From the NCBI GenBank assembly GCA_026545765.1, contig JAIFAC010000023.1, positions 124,001 through 188,000 of the forward strand: a stretch of 64,000 nucleotides of DNA, written 5' to 3'. The translations under genes and the position numbers were made by a program. Shown here one piece after another: positions 1-12,700 of the stretch. The notes beneath the pieces are model-generated. The model did no database searches and had not been told where the DNA came from. It saw only the letters and a program-made list of their open reading frames with translations. Within the stretch, counting starts at the first letter, position 1; every line of letters begins with the position of its first letter. Source of the DNA: Plantago major. Its lineage: Eukaryota; Streptophyta; Magnoliopsida; Lamiales; Plantaginaceae.

Positions 1-3000
1 CACTTCTTTATTGTTTTGTTTAACTCTAGACTAGAATTTTACATTTGTTGTTTAACCCACTCATTAAGAGTGTGGTTTAACACTCAAGTATAGTTTGTTA
101 TACACTTACTCCTTATGTGCATTGTTTAAATCTCGAATAGACTTCTTCATTGACATTATCCCACTCCACTAGTGTGTTGTTTAACTCTCAAGTAGAGTTA
201 TTCGTTTGTTGTTCATCCCTCTCCAAAGTGTGTTGTTTTTATCTCTCAAGTAGAGTTGTTGGTTTGTTGTTTATTCAACTCCTTTTGTGTTTTGTTTAAC
301 TCTCAAGTATAGTTCTTCGTTAGTTATTTTATTACTACTCTTGTGTGTTGTTTAAATCTCAAATTGACTTCACCGTTTGTAATTATCTCACTTTTTTATT
401 GTTTTGTTTAACTCTAGACTAGAATTTTACATTTGTTGTTTAACCCACTCATTATGTGTGTGGTTTAACACTCAGTAAGTTCTTCGTTTGTTATACTCTT
501 ACTCCTTATGTGCATTGTTTAAATCTCGAATAGACTTCTTCATTGACATTATCCCACTCCTTTAGTGTGTTGTTTAACTCTCAAGTAGAGTTATTAGTTT
601 GTTGTTCATCCCTCTCCAAAGTGTCTTGTTTTATCTCTCAAGTAGAGTTGTTGGTTTGTTGTTTATTCAACTCCTTTTGTGTTTTGTTTAACTCTCAAGT
701 AGAGTTCTTCGTTCGTTATTTTATTACTCCTCTTGTGTGTTGTTTAAATCTCAAATTGACTTCACCTTTTGTAATTATCTCACTTTTTTATTGTTTTGTT
801 TAACTATACTAGAATTTTACATTTGTTCTTTAACCCACTCATTATGTGTGTGGTTTAACTTTTCAGTAAGTTCTTCGTTTGTTATACTCTTACTCCTTAT
901 TGCATTGTTTAAATCTCGAATAGACTTCTTCATTGACATTATCCCACTCCTTTAGTGTTGTTTAACTCTCAAGTAGAGTTATTAGTTTGTTGTTCATCCC
1001 TCTCCAAAGTGTCTTGTTTTATCTCTCAAGTAGAGTTGTTGGTTTGTTGTTTATTCAACTCCTTTTGTGTTTTGTTTAACTCTCAAGTAGAGCTCTTCGT
1101 TCGTTATTTTATTACTCCTCTTGTGTGTTGTTTAAATCTCAAATTGACTTACCGTTTGTAATTATCTCACTTCTTTATTGTTTTGTTTAACTCTAGACTA
1201 GAATTTTACATTTGTTGTTTAACCCACTCATTATGTGTGGTTTAACACTCAGTAAGTTCTTCGTTTGTTATACTCTTACTCCTTATATTGCATTGTTTAA
1301 ATGTCTAATAGACTTCTTCGTTTGACATTATGCCACTCCTTTAGTGTGTTGTTTAACTCTCAAGTTGAGTTATTTGTTTGTTGTTCATCCCTCTCCAAAG
1401 TGTCTTGTTTTTATCTCTCAAGTAGAGTTGTTGGTTTGTTGATTATTCAACTCCATTTGTGTTTTGTTTAACTCTCAAGTAGAGTTTTTCGTTCGTTATT
1501 TTATTACTCCTCTTGTGTGTTGTTTAAATCTCAAATTGACTTCTCCGTTTGTAATTATCTCACTTCTTTATTGCTTTGTTTAACTCTAGACTAGAATTTT
1601 ACATTTGTTGTTTAACCCACTCAATATGTGTGTGGTTAACACTCAAGTAGAGTTCTTCGTTTGTTATACTCTTACTCCTTATGTGCATTGTTTAAATCAG
1701 GAATAGACTTCTTCATTCGACATTATCCCACTCCTTTAGTGAGTTGTTTAACTCTCAAGTAGAGTTATTGGTTTGTTGTTCATCCCTCTCCAAAGTGTCT
1801 TGTTTTTTTCTCTCAAGTAGAGTTGTTGGTTTGTTGTTTATTCAACTCCATTTGGGTTTTGTTTAACTCTCAAGTAGAGTTGTTCGTTCGTTATTTTATT
1901 ACTCCTCTTGTGTGTTGTTTAAATCTCAAATTGACTTCACCGTTTGTAATTATCTCACTTCTTTATTGTTTTGTTTAACTCTAGACTAGAATTTTACATT
2001 TGTTGTTTAACCCACTCATTATGTGTGTGGTTAACACTCAAGTAGAGTTCTTCGTTTGTTATACTCTTACTCCTTATGTGCATTGTTCAAATCTCGAGTA
2101 GACTTCTTGATTCGACATTATCCCACTCCTTTAGTGTGTTGTTTAACTCTCAAGTAGAGTTATTCGTTTGTTGTTCATCCCTCTCCAAAGTGTCTTGTTT
2201 ATATCGCTCAAATAGAGTTGTTCGTTTGTTGTTTATTCAATTCCTTTTGTGTTTTGTTTAACTCTCAAGTACAGTTCTTCGTTCGTTATTTTATTACTCC
2301 TCTTGTGTGTGGTTTAAATCTCAAATTGACTTCACCGTTTGTAATTATCTCACTTCTTTATTGTTTTGTTTAACTCTAGACTAGGATTTTACATTTGTTG
2401 TTTAACCCACTCATTATGTGTGTGGTTAACACTCAAGTAGAGTTCTTCGTTTGCTATACTCTTACTCCTTATGTGCATTGTTTAAATGTCTAATAGACTT
2501 CTTCGTTTGACATTATGCCACTCCTTTAGTGTGTTGTTTAACTCTCAAGTTGAGTTATTTGTTTGTTGTTCATCCCTCTCCAAAGTGTCTTGTTTTTATC
2601 TCTCAAGTAGAGTTGTTGGTTTGTTGATTATTCAACTCCATTTGTGTTTTGTTTAACTCTCAAGTAGAGTTTTTCGTTCGTTATTTTATTACTCCTCCTG
2701 TGTGTTGTTTTAATCTCAAATTGACTTCTCGTTTGTAATTATCTCACTTCTTTATTGTTTTGTTTAACTCTAGACTAGAATTTTACATTTGTTGTTTAAC
2801 CCTCATTATGTGTGTGGTTTAACACTCAGTAAGTTCTTCGTTTGTTATACTCTTACTCCTTATGTGCATTGTTTAAATCTGAATAGACTTCTTCATTGAC
2901 ATTATCCCACTCCTTTAGTGTGTTGTTTAACTCTCAAGTAGAGTTATTAGTTTGTTGTTCATCCCTCTCCAAAGTGTCTTGTTTATCTCTCAAGTAGAGT

Positions 3001-4300
3001 TGTTGGTTTGTTGTTTATTCAACTCCTTTTGTGTTTTGTTTAACTCTCAGTAGAGTTCTTAGTTCGTTATTTTATTACTCCTCATGTGTGTTGTTTAAAT
3101 CTCAAATTGACTTCTCCGTTTGTAATTATCTCACTTCTTTATTGTTTTGTTTAACTCTTCTAGAATTTTACATTTGTTGTTTAACCCACTCATTATGTGT
3201 GTGGTTTTAACACTTTCAGTAAGTTCTTGTTTTTGTTACTCTTACTCCGCATTGTTTAAATCTCGAATGAGTAAAATGACTTCATTAGACATTATCCACT
3301 CCTTTAGTGTTGTTTAACTATCAAGTAGAGTTATTCGTTTGTTGTTCATCCCTCTCCAAAGTGTCTTGTTTTTATCTCTCTCAAGTAGAGTTGTTGGTTT
3401 GTTGTTTATTCAACTCCTTTGTGTTTTGTTTAACTCTCAAGTAGAGTTCTTGTTGTTATTTTATTACTCCTCTTGTGTGTTGTTTAAATCTCAAATTGAC
3501 TCTCCGTTTTGTAATTATCCCACTTCTTTATTGTTTTGTTTAACTCTAGACTAAATTTTACATTTGTTGTTTAACACTCATTATGTGTGGTTTAACACTC
3601 AGTAAGTTCTTAGTTTGTTATACTCTTACTCCTTATGTGCATTGTTTAAATCTCGAATAGACTTCTTCATTGACATTATCCACTCCTTTAGTGTGTTGTT
3701 TAACTATCAAGTTGAGTTATTAGTTTGTTGTTCATCCCTCTCCAAAGTGTCTTGTTTTATCTCTCAAGTAGTTGTTGGTTTGTTGTTTATTCAACTCCTT
3801 TTGTTTTGTTTAACTCTCAAGTAGAGTTCTTAGTTAGTTATTTTATTACTCCTCTTGTGTGTTGTTTAAATCTCAAATTGACTTCTCGTTTGTAATTATC
3901 TCACTTCTTTATTGTTTTGTTTAACTCTAGACTAAATTTTACATTTGTTGTTTTAACCCTCATTATGTGTGTGGTTTAACACTCAGTAAGTTCTTAGTTT
4001 GTTATACTCTTACTCCTTATGTGCATTGTTTAAATCTCTAATAGACTTCTTCATTGACATTATCCCTCCTTTAGTGTGTTGGTTAACTCTCAAGTAGAGT
4101 TATTCGTTTGTTGTTCATCCCTCTCCAAAGTGTCTTGTTTTTATCTCTCAAGTAGAGTTGTTGTTTTGTTGTTTATTCAATTCCTTTTGTGTTTTGTTTA
4201 ACTCTCAAGTAGAGTTCTTTGTTCGTTATTTTATTACTCCTCTTGTGTGTTGTTTAAATCTCAAATTGACTTCACCGTTTGTAATTATCTCACTTCTTTA

Positions 4301-4695
4301 TTGTTTTGTTTAACTCTAGACTAGAATTTTACATTTGTTGTTTAACCCACTCATTATGTGTGTGGTTAACACTCAAGTAGAGTTCTTCGTTTGTTATACT
4401 CTTACTCCTTATGTGCATTGTTTAAATCTCTAATAGACTTCTTCATTCGACATTATCCCACTCCTTTAGTGTGTTGTTTAACTCTCAAGTAGAGTTATTC
4501 GTTTGTTGTTCATCCCTCTCCAAAGTGTCTTGTTTTTATCTCTCAAGTAGAGTTGTTGGTTTGTTGTTTATTCAACTCCTTTTGTGTTTTGTTTAACTCT
4601 CAAGTAGAGTTCTTCGTTCGTTATTTTATTACTCCTCTTGTGTGTTGTTTAAATCTCAAATTGACTTCACCGTTTGTAATTATCTCACTTCTTTA
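4301..4695 (-). repeat. Clean exemplar of the seven-monomer HOR
   Basis: One well-preserved 395 bp period. In window order the monomers are: 1 (core ACTCTAGACTAGAATTTT, end CATTATGTG); 2 (GGTTAACACTC start, end CTTACTCCTTATGTG); 3 (CATTGTTTAAATCTC start, end CCCACTCCTTTAGTG); 4 (CTCAAGTAGAGTTATTCG, end CATCCCTCTCCAAAGTG); 5 (TCTTGTTTTTATCTCTC start, end CAACTCCTTTTGTG); 6 (AGTTCTTCGTTCGTTATT, end CTCCTCTTGTG); 7 (AAATCTCAAATTGACTTC, end CTCACTTCTTTATTG). Monomer 4 contains CATCC, the reverse of the FokI site GGATG, once per HOR. The numbering is mine and is used throughout this annotation. Confidence 0.9.
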
Positions 4696-6037
4696 TTGTT
4701 TTGTTTAACTCTAGACTAGAATTTTACATTTGTTGTTTAACCCACTCATTATGTGTGTGGTTTAACACTCAGTAAGTTCTTCGTTTGTTATACTCTTACT
4801 CCTTATGTGCATTGTTTAAATCTCGAATAGACTTCTTCGTTTGACATTATCCCACTCTTTTAGTGTGTTGTTTAACTCTCAAGTAGAGTTATTCTTTTGT
4901 TGTTCATCCCTCTCCAAAGTGTCTTGTTTTTATCTCTCAAGTAGAGTTGTTGGTTTGTTGTTTATTCAACTCCTTTTGTGTTTTGTTTAACTCTCAAGTA
5001 GAGTTCTCTGTTCGTTATTTTATTACTCCTCTTGTGTGTTGTTTAAATCTCAAATTGACTTCACCGTTTGTAATTATCTCACTTCTTTATTGTTTTGTTT
5101 AACTCTAGACTAGAATTTTACATTTGTTGTTTAACCCACTCATTATGTGTGTGGTTTAACACTCAAGTAAGTTCTTAGTTTGTTATACTCTTACTCCTTA
5201 TGTGCATTGTTTAAATCTAATAGACTTCTTCATTGACATTATCCCACTCCTTTAGTGTGTTGTTTAACTCTCAAGTAGAGTTATTTGTTTTTTGTTCATC
5301 CCTCTCCAAAGTGTCTAGTTTTATCTCTCAAGTAGAGTTGATGGTTTGTTGTTTATTCAACTCCTTTTGTGTTTTGTTTAACTCTCTCAAGTAGAGTTCT
5401 TGATTAGTTATTTATTACTCCTCTTGTGTGTTGTTTAAATCTCAAATTGACTTCTCGTTTGTAATTATCTCACTTCTTTATTGTTTAGTTTAACTCTAGA
5501 CTAGAATTTTACATTTGTTGTTTAACCCTCATTATGTGTGTGGTTTAACACTCAGTAAGTTCTTCGTTTGTTATACTCTTACTCCTTATGTGCATTGTTT
5601 AAATCTCTAATAGACTTCTTCATTGACATTATCCCTCCTTTAGTGTGTTGTTTAACTCTCAAATAGAGTTATTAGTTTGTTGTTCATCCCTCTCCAAAGT
5701 GTCGTGTTTTTATCTCTCAAGTAGAGTTGTTGGTTTTTTGTTTATTCAACTCCTTTTGGGTTTTGTTTAACTCTCAAGTAGAGTTCTTCGTTCGTTATTT
5801 TATTACTCCTCTTGTGTGTTGTTTAAATCTCAAATTGACTTCACCGTTTGTAATTATCTCACTTCTTTATTGTTTTGTTTTACTCTAGACTAGAATTTTA
5901 CATTTGTTGTTTAACCCACTCATTATGTGTGTGGTTTAACACTCAAGTAGAGTTCTTCGTTTGTTATACTCTTACTCCTTATGTGCATTGTTTAAATCTC
6001 TAATAGACTTCTTCATTGACATTATCCCCTCCTTTAG

Positions 6038-6065
6038 TGTCCTGTTTATAGCGCTCAAATAGAGT
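6038..6065 (-). repeat. Monomer 5-like patch inside monomer 4
   Basis: Monomer 4 normally begins TGTTGTTTAACTCTCAAGTA. Here it reads TCCTGTTTATAGCGCTCAAA before returning to the monomer 4 end (CATCCCTCTCC). The foreign stretch matches the monomer 5 variant at about 2195-2215, which has CTTGTTTATATCGCTCAAAT. This is a short non-reciprocal replacement, compatible with gene conversion or template switching. A consensus error is less likely because several linked differences move together. Confidence 0.6.
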
Positions 6066-6650
6066 TATTTGTTTGTTGTTCATCCCTCTCCAAAGTGTCT
6101 TGTTTTTATCTCTCAAGTAGAGTTGTTGGTTTGTTGTTTATTCAACTCCATTTGTGTTTTGTTTAACTCTCAGGTAGAGTTCTTCGTTCGTTATTTTATT
6201 ACTCCTCTTGTGTGTTGTTTAAATCTCAAATTGACTTCTACGTTTGTAATTATCTCACTTCTTAATTGTTTTGTTTAACTCTAGTCTAGAATTTTACATT
6301 TGTTGTTTAACCCACTCATTATGTGGTTTAACACTCAGTAAGTTCTTCGTTTGTTATACTCTTACTCCTTATGTGCATTGTTTAAATCTCTAATAGACTT
6401 CTTCATTGACATTATCCCACTCCTTTAGTGTGTTGTTTAACTCTCAAGTAGAGTTATTTGTTGTTCATCCCTCTCCAAAGTGACTTGTTTTTATCTCTCA
6501 AGTAGAGTTGTTGGTTTGTTGTTTATTCAACTCCTTTTGTGTTTTGTTTAACTCTCAAGTAGAGTTCTTCGTTCGTTATTTTATTACTCCTCTTGTGTGT
6601 TGTTTAAATCTCAAATTGACTTCACCGTTTGTAATTATCTCACTTCTTTA

Positions 6651-6935
6651 TTGTTTTGTTTAACTCTAGACTAGAATTTTACATTTGTTGTTTAATCCAC
6701 TCATTATGTGTGTGGTTTAACTCTCAAGTAGAGTTATTCGTTTGTTGTTCATCCCTCTCCAAAGTGTGATGTTTTTATCGCTCAAGTAGAGTTGTTGGTT
6801 TGTTGTTTATTCAATTCCTTTTGTGTTTTGTTTAACTCTCAAGTAGAGTTCTTCGTTCGTTATTTTATTACTCCTCTTGTGTGTTGTTTAAATCTCAAAT
6901 TGGCTTCTCCGTTTGTAATTATCTCACTTCTTTAT
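6651..6935 (-). repeat. Five-monomer HOR variant (2-to-4 fusion), first copy
   Basis: This period is 285 bp instead of about 392 bp. Monomer 2 starts normally (TGTGTGGTTTAA, ending near 6720) and passes straight into the monomer 4 core (CTCTCAAGTAGAGTTATTCG). The rest of monomer 2 and all of monomer 3 are missing, a loss of about two monomers. The switch falls in the TTTAAC shared by all monomers, as expected for unequal exchange between homologous monomers. Confidence 0.85.
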
Positions 6936-7718
6936 TGCTTTGTTTACCTCTAGACTAGAATTTTACATTTGTTGTTTAACCACTGATTATGTGTGTGGTT
7001 TAACACTCAAGTAGAGTTCTTCGTTTGTTATACTCTTACTCCTTATATGCATTGTTTAAATCTCGAATAGACTTCTTCGTTAGACATTATCCCACTCCTT
7101 TAGTGTGTTGTTTAACTCTCAAGTAGATTTATTTGTTTGTTGTTCATCCCTCTCCAAAGTGTCTTGTTTTATCTCTCAAGTAGAGTTGTCGGTTTGGTGT
7201 TTATTCAACTCCATTTGTGTTTTGTTTAACTCTCAAGTAGAGTTCTTCGTTCGTTATTTTATTACTCCTCTTGTGTGTTGTTTAAATCTCAAATTGACTT
7301 CTCCGTTTGTAATTATCTCACTTCTTTATTGTTTTGTTTAACTCTAGACAAATTTTACATTTGTTGTTTAACCACTCATTATGTGTGTGGTTAACACTCA
7401 GTAAGTTCTTCGTTTGTTATACTCTTACTCCTTATGTGCATTGTTTAAATGTCTAATAGACTTCTTCGTTAGACATTATGCCACTCCTTTAGTGAGTTGT
7501 TTAACTCTCAAGTAGAGTTATTTGTTTGTTGTTCATCCCTCTCCAAAGTGTCTTGTTTTTATCTCTCATGTAGAGTTGTTGGTTTGTTGTTTATTCAATT
7601 CCTTTTGAGTTTTGTTTAACTCTCAAGTAGAGTTCTTCGTTCGTTATTTTATTACTCCTCTTGTGTGTTGTTTAAATCTCAAATTGACTTCACCGTTTGT
7701 AATTATCTCACTTCTTTA

Positions 7719-7998
7719 TTGTTTTGTTTAACTCTAGACTAGAATTTTACATTTGTTGTTTAACCCACTCATTATGTGTGTGGTTTAACACTCAAGTAGA
7801 GTTAGATTTGTTGTTCATCCCTCTCCAAATTGTCTTGTTTTTATCTCTCAAGTGCAGATGTTGGTTTGATGGTTATTCAACACCTTTAGTGTTTGTTTAA
7901 CTCTCAAGTAGAGTTCTTAGTTCGTTATTTTATTAGTCCTCTTGTGTGTTGTTTAAATCTCAGATTGACTTCTCGTTTGTAATTATCTCACTTCTTTG
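7719..7998 (-). repeat. Five-monomer HOR variant (2-to-4 fusion), second copy
   Basis: This period is 280 bp. Monomer 2 runs further than in the 6651 copy, keeping AACACTCAAGTAGAGTT (to about 7803), before joining monomer 4 at TTTGTTGTTCATCCCTCTCC. The missing material is the same pair of monomers, but the switch point differs, so this looks like a separate deletion rather than a copy of the first. The following monomer also carries local changes (CTCAAGTGCAGATG near 7849). Confidence 0.8.
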
Positions 7999-9710
7999 TT
8001 GTTTTGTTTAACTCTAGACTAAATTTTACATTTGTTGTTTAACCACTCATTATGTGTGTGGTTTAACACTCAGTAAGTTCTTCGTTTGTTATACTCTTAC
8101 TCCTTACATGCATTGTTTAAATCTAATAGACTTCTTCATTGACATTATCCCTCCTTTAGTGTGTTGTTTAACTCTCAAGTAGAGTTATTAGTTTTGTTGT
8201 TCATCCCTCTCCAAAGTGTGTTGTTTTATCTCTCAAGTAGAGTTGTTGGTTTGTTGTTTATTCAACTCCTTTTGTGTTTTGTTTAACTTTGAAGTAGAGT
8301 TCTTAGTTTTATTTTATTACTCCTCTTGTGTGTTGTTTAAATCTCAAATTGACTTCCGTTTGTAATTATCTCACTTCTTTGTTGTTTTGTTTAACTCTAG
8401 ACTAGAATTTTACATTTGTTGTTTAACCCTCATTATGTGTGTGGTTTAACACTCAAGTAAGTTCTTAGTTTGTTATACTCTTACTCCTTATGTGCATTGT
8501 ATAAATCTCGAATAGACGTCTTCGTTAGACATTATCCCACTCCTTTAGTGTGTTGTTTAACTCTCAGGTAGAGTTATTCGTTTGTTGTTCATCCCTCTCC
8601 AAAGTGTCTCGTTTTTATCTCTCAAGTAGGTTGTTGGTTTGTTGTTTATTCAACTCCTTTTGTGTTTTATTTAACTCTCAAGTAGAGTTCTTCGTTAGAT
8701 TATTTATTACTCCTCTTGTGTGTTGTTTAAATCTCAAATTGACTTCACCGTTTGTAATTATCTCACTTCTTTATTGTTTTGTTTAACTCTAGACTAGAAT
8801 TTTACATTTGTTGTTTAACCCACTCATTATGTGTGTGGTTAACACTTTCAGTAAGTTCTTCGTTTGTTATACTCTTACTCCTTCTGTGCATTGTTTAAAT
8901 CTCGAATAGACTTCTTCATTGACATTATCCCACTCCTTTAGTGTGTTTTTTAACTCTCATGTAGAGTTATTCGTTTGTTGTTCATCCCTCTCCAAAGTGT
9001 GTTGTTTTTATCTCTCAAGTAGAGTTGTTGGTTTGTTGTTTATTCAACTCCTTTTGTGTTTTGTTTAACTCTCAAGTAGAGTTCTTCGGTCGTTATTTTA
9101 TTACTCCTCTTGTGTGTTGTTTAAATTTCAAATTAACTTCACCGTTTGTAATTATCTCACTTCTTTATTGTTTTGTATAACTGTAAACTAGAATTTTACA
9201 TTTGTTGTTTAACCCACTCATTATGTGTGTGGTTTAACACTCAAGTAGAGTTCTTCGTTTGTTATACTCTGACTCCTTATGCATTGTTTAAATCTCATAG
9301 ACTTCTTAGTTTGACATTATCCCTCCTTTAGTGTGTTGTTTAACTCTCAGTAGAGTTATTAGTTTGTTGTTCATCCCTCTCCAAAGTGTCTTGTTTTATC
9401 TCTCAAGTAGAGTTGTTGGTTTGTTGTTTATTCAACTCCTTTTGTGTTTTGTTTAACTCTCAAGTAGAGTTCTTGGTTCGTTATTTTATTACTCTCTTGT
9501 GTGTGTTGTTTAAATATCAAATTGACTTCTCCGTTTGTAATTATCTCACTTCTTTATTGTTTGTTTAACTCTAGACTAAATTTTACATTTGTTGTTTAAC
9601 CGCTCATTATGTGTGTGGTTAACACTCAGTAAGTTCTTCGTTTGTTATACTCTTACTCCTTATGTGCATTGTTTAAATCTGAATAGACTTCTTCATTAGA
9701 CATTATCCCA

Positions 9711-9740
9711 CTCCTTGAGAGTTAAACAACTCAGCAGGAG
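9711..9740. other. Head-to-head inversion junction of the satellite
   Basis: Left of the junction, monomer 3 reads to CATTATCCCACTCCTT. From 9714 onward the sequence reads as the opposite strand (CTTGAGAGTTAAACAACTCA), passes through a reverse monomer 4 edge, then reverse monomers 3, 2 and 1 in order (GGAGTGCCATAAT at 9736; CACATAAGGGTAAGAG near 9789; TTCTAGTCTAGAG near 9872). The three bases CTT (9714-9716) fit both sides, a 3 bp microhomology. The spacer between the inverted monomer 3 ends is only about 20 bp, so the arms could form a very long hairpin. Confidence 0.85.
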
Positions 9741-12700
9741 TGCCATAATAACTAGCGAAGAAGTCTATTGAACATTTAAACAATGCACATAAGGGTAAGA
9801 GTATAACAAGCGAAGAACTCTACTTAGTGTTAAACCACACACAAAATGAAGGTTAAACAGCAAATGTAAATTCTAGTCTAGAGTTTAAAATAAAAAATAA
9901 GAAGTGAGATAATTACAAGCGGAGCAAGCAAGATGTGGAAGACGAAGAACTCTACAAATGGAATTGAATAAACAACAAGCGAACAACTCTCATTGAAGAT
10001 AAAAACTCGTTTTATCGGAAGGATGAACAACAAACGAATAACCTTGAAATGGAAACACTGTAAAAGGAATGGATAATGTCTAGCAACGGTCTATTAGACT
10101 ATTTAAACAATGCGGACAAAATGAAATATAACAAGCGAAGAACCTGCAGTGTTAACCACACACAAATGAATGAGTTGAAATAACAAATGAAATGCAAACA
10201 AATAAAATTAGTTCCTAAGCCGGTGTCAATTGAGATTTAAACTAACACAGAATGAAATGAGGCAGAGCTACTTGAGATTTAAAATAAACAGGTTGGAGCA
10301 AACCAACAGCTGTTGGCGGGCTGGGAACTTTGGAGGATGAATAACAAGCCGAGACAACTACTTGGTCGCTGGGAAGTGATAGAGATGAAAGAAATCTGTG
10401 GGAATTTAACCAATGCACATAAAAACAAATACTACATGCAAAGACTCTACTTGAGTGCACATGATAACAAATATAAAAATTCTGGTCTGAAGTTAAACGA
10501 CCAGACAATTACAAGCGGTGAAATCAATTGAATTTAAACAACACACAGAAGGAAGTAATAAGAACTCTACTTTAAGTTAAACAAAACACAAAAGAGTGAA
10601 TAAACAATATACTTGAATAAATGGGTACTTCGGAGGATGAACGAATAACTCTACTTAGTAAACAAGGTGAGGATGTCTAGCGAAGTCTGTTAGACATTTA
10701 AACAATGCGAGATAGGTGAAATTATAACAAACGAAACTCTAGTGAGATTAAAATGAGTTGGTGAGATGAACAGTTAAACAACTCACTAAAGTGGCATAAT
10801 CTCTAGCGAGAGTCTATTATTTAAACTAATGCACATAAAAAAAAAGCTCAGAGTATATACAAAGAACTCTGCTTAGTGTTAAACCACACACATAATGGTG
10901 GGTTGTCAACAAATGTAAATCTAGTGTAAGAGTTAAACAAAAAATAAAGTGAGATAATTACAAGCGGAGAAGTCAATTTGAGATTTAAACAACACACAAG
11001 AAAGAATAATAAATATGACGAAGAACTGCTTGAGAGTTAAATAAAACACAAATGGAGTTGAATAAACTACCAAACAACAACTGCAGACTGAACACTGGAG
11101 AAGGACAACAAACTACTTGAGGATGCTGCTCACTAAAAGGTAACTGTCTACGGACTAGTCTATTAGACATTTAAACAATGCACATAAAACAAGTACTAAC
11201 AAGCAATTAAACACATAGGTTAAAACAAGCTTGTCAATTGAATTACAGAAGGCTGACAGCTGGGATTAAACAAACCTGAAAGAGAATGAGATAAACAGCA
11301 AACTACTGAAGACAGACACTCGAGAGGATGAACTATTTTAAACAATAACTCTACTTGAGTAAACAACACACTGAGTGGGATAATCTATGAAGAAGTCTAT
11401 TAGACATTTAAACCGTCAGGATAAGAGAATGAAGTATAACAAGCGAAGAACTCTACTTAGTGTTAAACCACACACAAAATTAGAGTGGGTTAAACAGCAA
11501 ATGTAAAATTCTAGTCTAGAGTTAAACAAAACAATGAAAGTGAGATAATTACAAGCGGTGAAATCGATTGCGATTAAACAGCACACGAAAGGGTAATAAA
11601 AGGCGAGCGAAGAACTTTGCTGAAGTTAAACAAAACAAAAATGGAGTTGAATAAACGCAACCAACAACTACTTGAAGATAAAAACAAAACTTTGGAGAGG
11701 ATGAACTGACAAACCAAATAACTAGCAGTAAACTCACTAAAGTGGCATAATGTCTAACGAAGAAATTACATTAGACATTAAACAATGCACATAAGGAGTA
11801 AAGTATAACAAGCGAAGAACTTGATTAAACCAGTGAGTTAAGCAACAAATATCAAATTAGTGTAAGATAAACAAACAAAAATGAATAATCGAAAACGAAC
11901 AGACTAAACTGTTTACTGAAGAATAGCAGTGAGTTAAACAAAAACAGAGTGAATAAAACACCAGGCAGCTAACTGAGATAAAAACAAGACTGAGATGAAC
12001 AACAAACAAGTTAACAACTCACTAAAGGTGGCACTGTGTCTAGCAGATACATTAGACATTTAAACAATGCATAAGAATAGAGTATAACAAGAAGAACTCT
12101 ACTTGAGTGTTAAACCACACACAAAAAATGAGTGGGTTAAACAACAAATGTAAATACAATTAATGAATTTAAACAAAATAATAAAGAAATTGAGATAATT
12201 ACAAGCGGAGAAGTCAGGTAATTTAAGCAACCCAGATAAACTGATAAACAAGTTACCAAACAACTCTGAAGGATGAACAAACAAATAAATCTACTTGAAG
12301 TTGAAACACTAAAGGAATGAGTTCAATATCTAGCAAAGTCTGTTAGTATTTAAACAATGTGATTAAGGCAAGTATGAACACATAATGTGGGTTAAATAAC
12401 AGAAATTCTAGTCTAAGTTAAACAAAATAATAAGAGTGAGATGCGCGGTGCAATCGGTGAGGTGCAAACACCTGAAGAATAATCGAGGCAACTTTTAAAC
12501 AAATGATTAAACACCAAACCAACAACTGTTGTGATATAAACAGACGCTGGAGAGATAACAAGCGAATAACTACTTGAGGATTAAACAACACACTAAAGGA
12601 AGTGATAATGGCCGAGATAGAAGTCTATTAGAGATTTAAACAATGCATAAAGTAAAATTATATTTATACAAGAACTCTACTTAGTCATTAAATACACACA

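Larger units (their letters stand above)
1..9716 (-). repeat. Satellite array, seven-monomer HOR (~392 bp)
   Basis: Tandem satellite with the T-rich strand on top. A landmark word (TTTAACTCTAGACTAG, with variants) recurs at about 11, 399, 791, 1178, 1571, 1966, 2361, 2756, 3142, 3531, 3912, 4301, 4696, 5090, 5481, 5870, 6266, 6651, 6936, 7329, 7719, 7999, 8382, 8774, 9168 and 9557. This gives 25 full periods, 23 of them 381-396 bp and two of 280-285 bp. Each full period holds seven related monomers of about 54-60 bp. Most monomers share a TGTTTAA start, a CTCAAGTAGAGTT-like core and a CTCCTTTNGTG-like end. The array is untranscribed-looking and non-coding. Strand is given relative to the right-hand array, where the A-rich strand is on top. 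Copies differ mainly by 1-5 bp indels and by changes at CG positions. The array runs off the left edge. Confidence 0.95.

Noticed and set aside
543-9568. Open frames of 60-86 codons on the + strand of the left array as genes
   Set aside because: All are translations of satellite monomers with the same repeated peptides. They start and stop wherever indels allow, with no promoter or domain.
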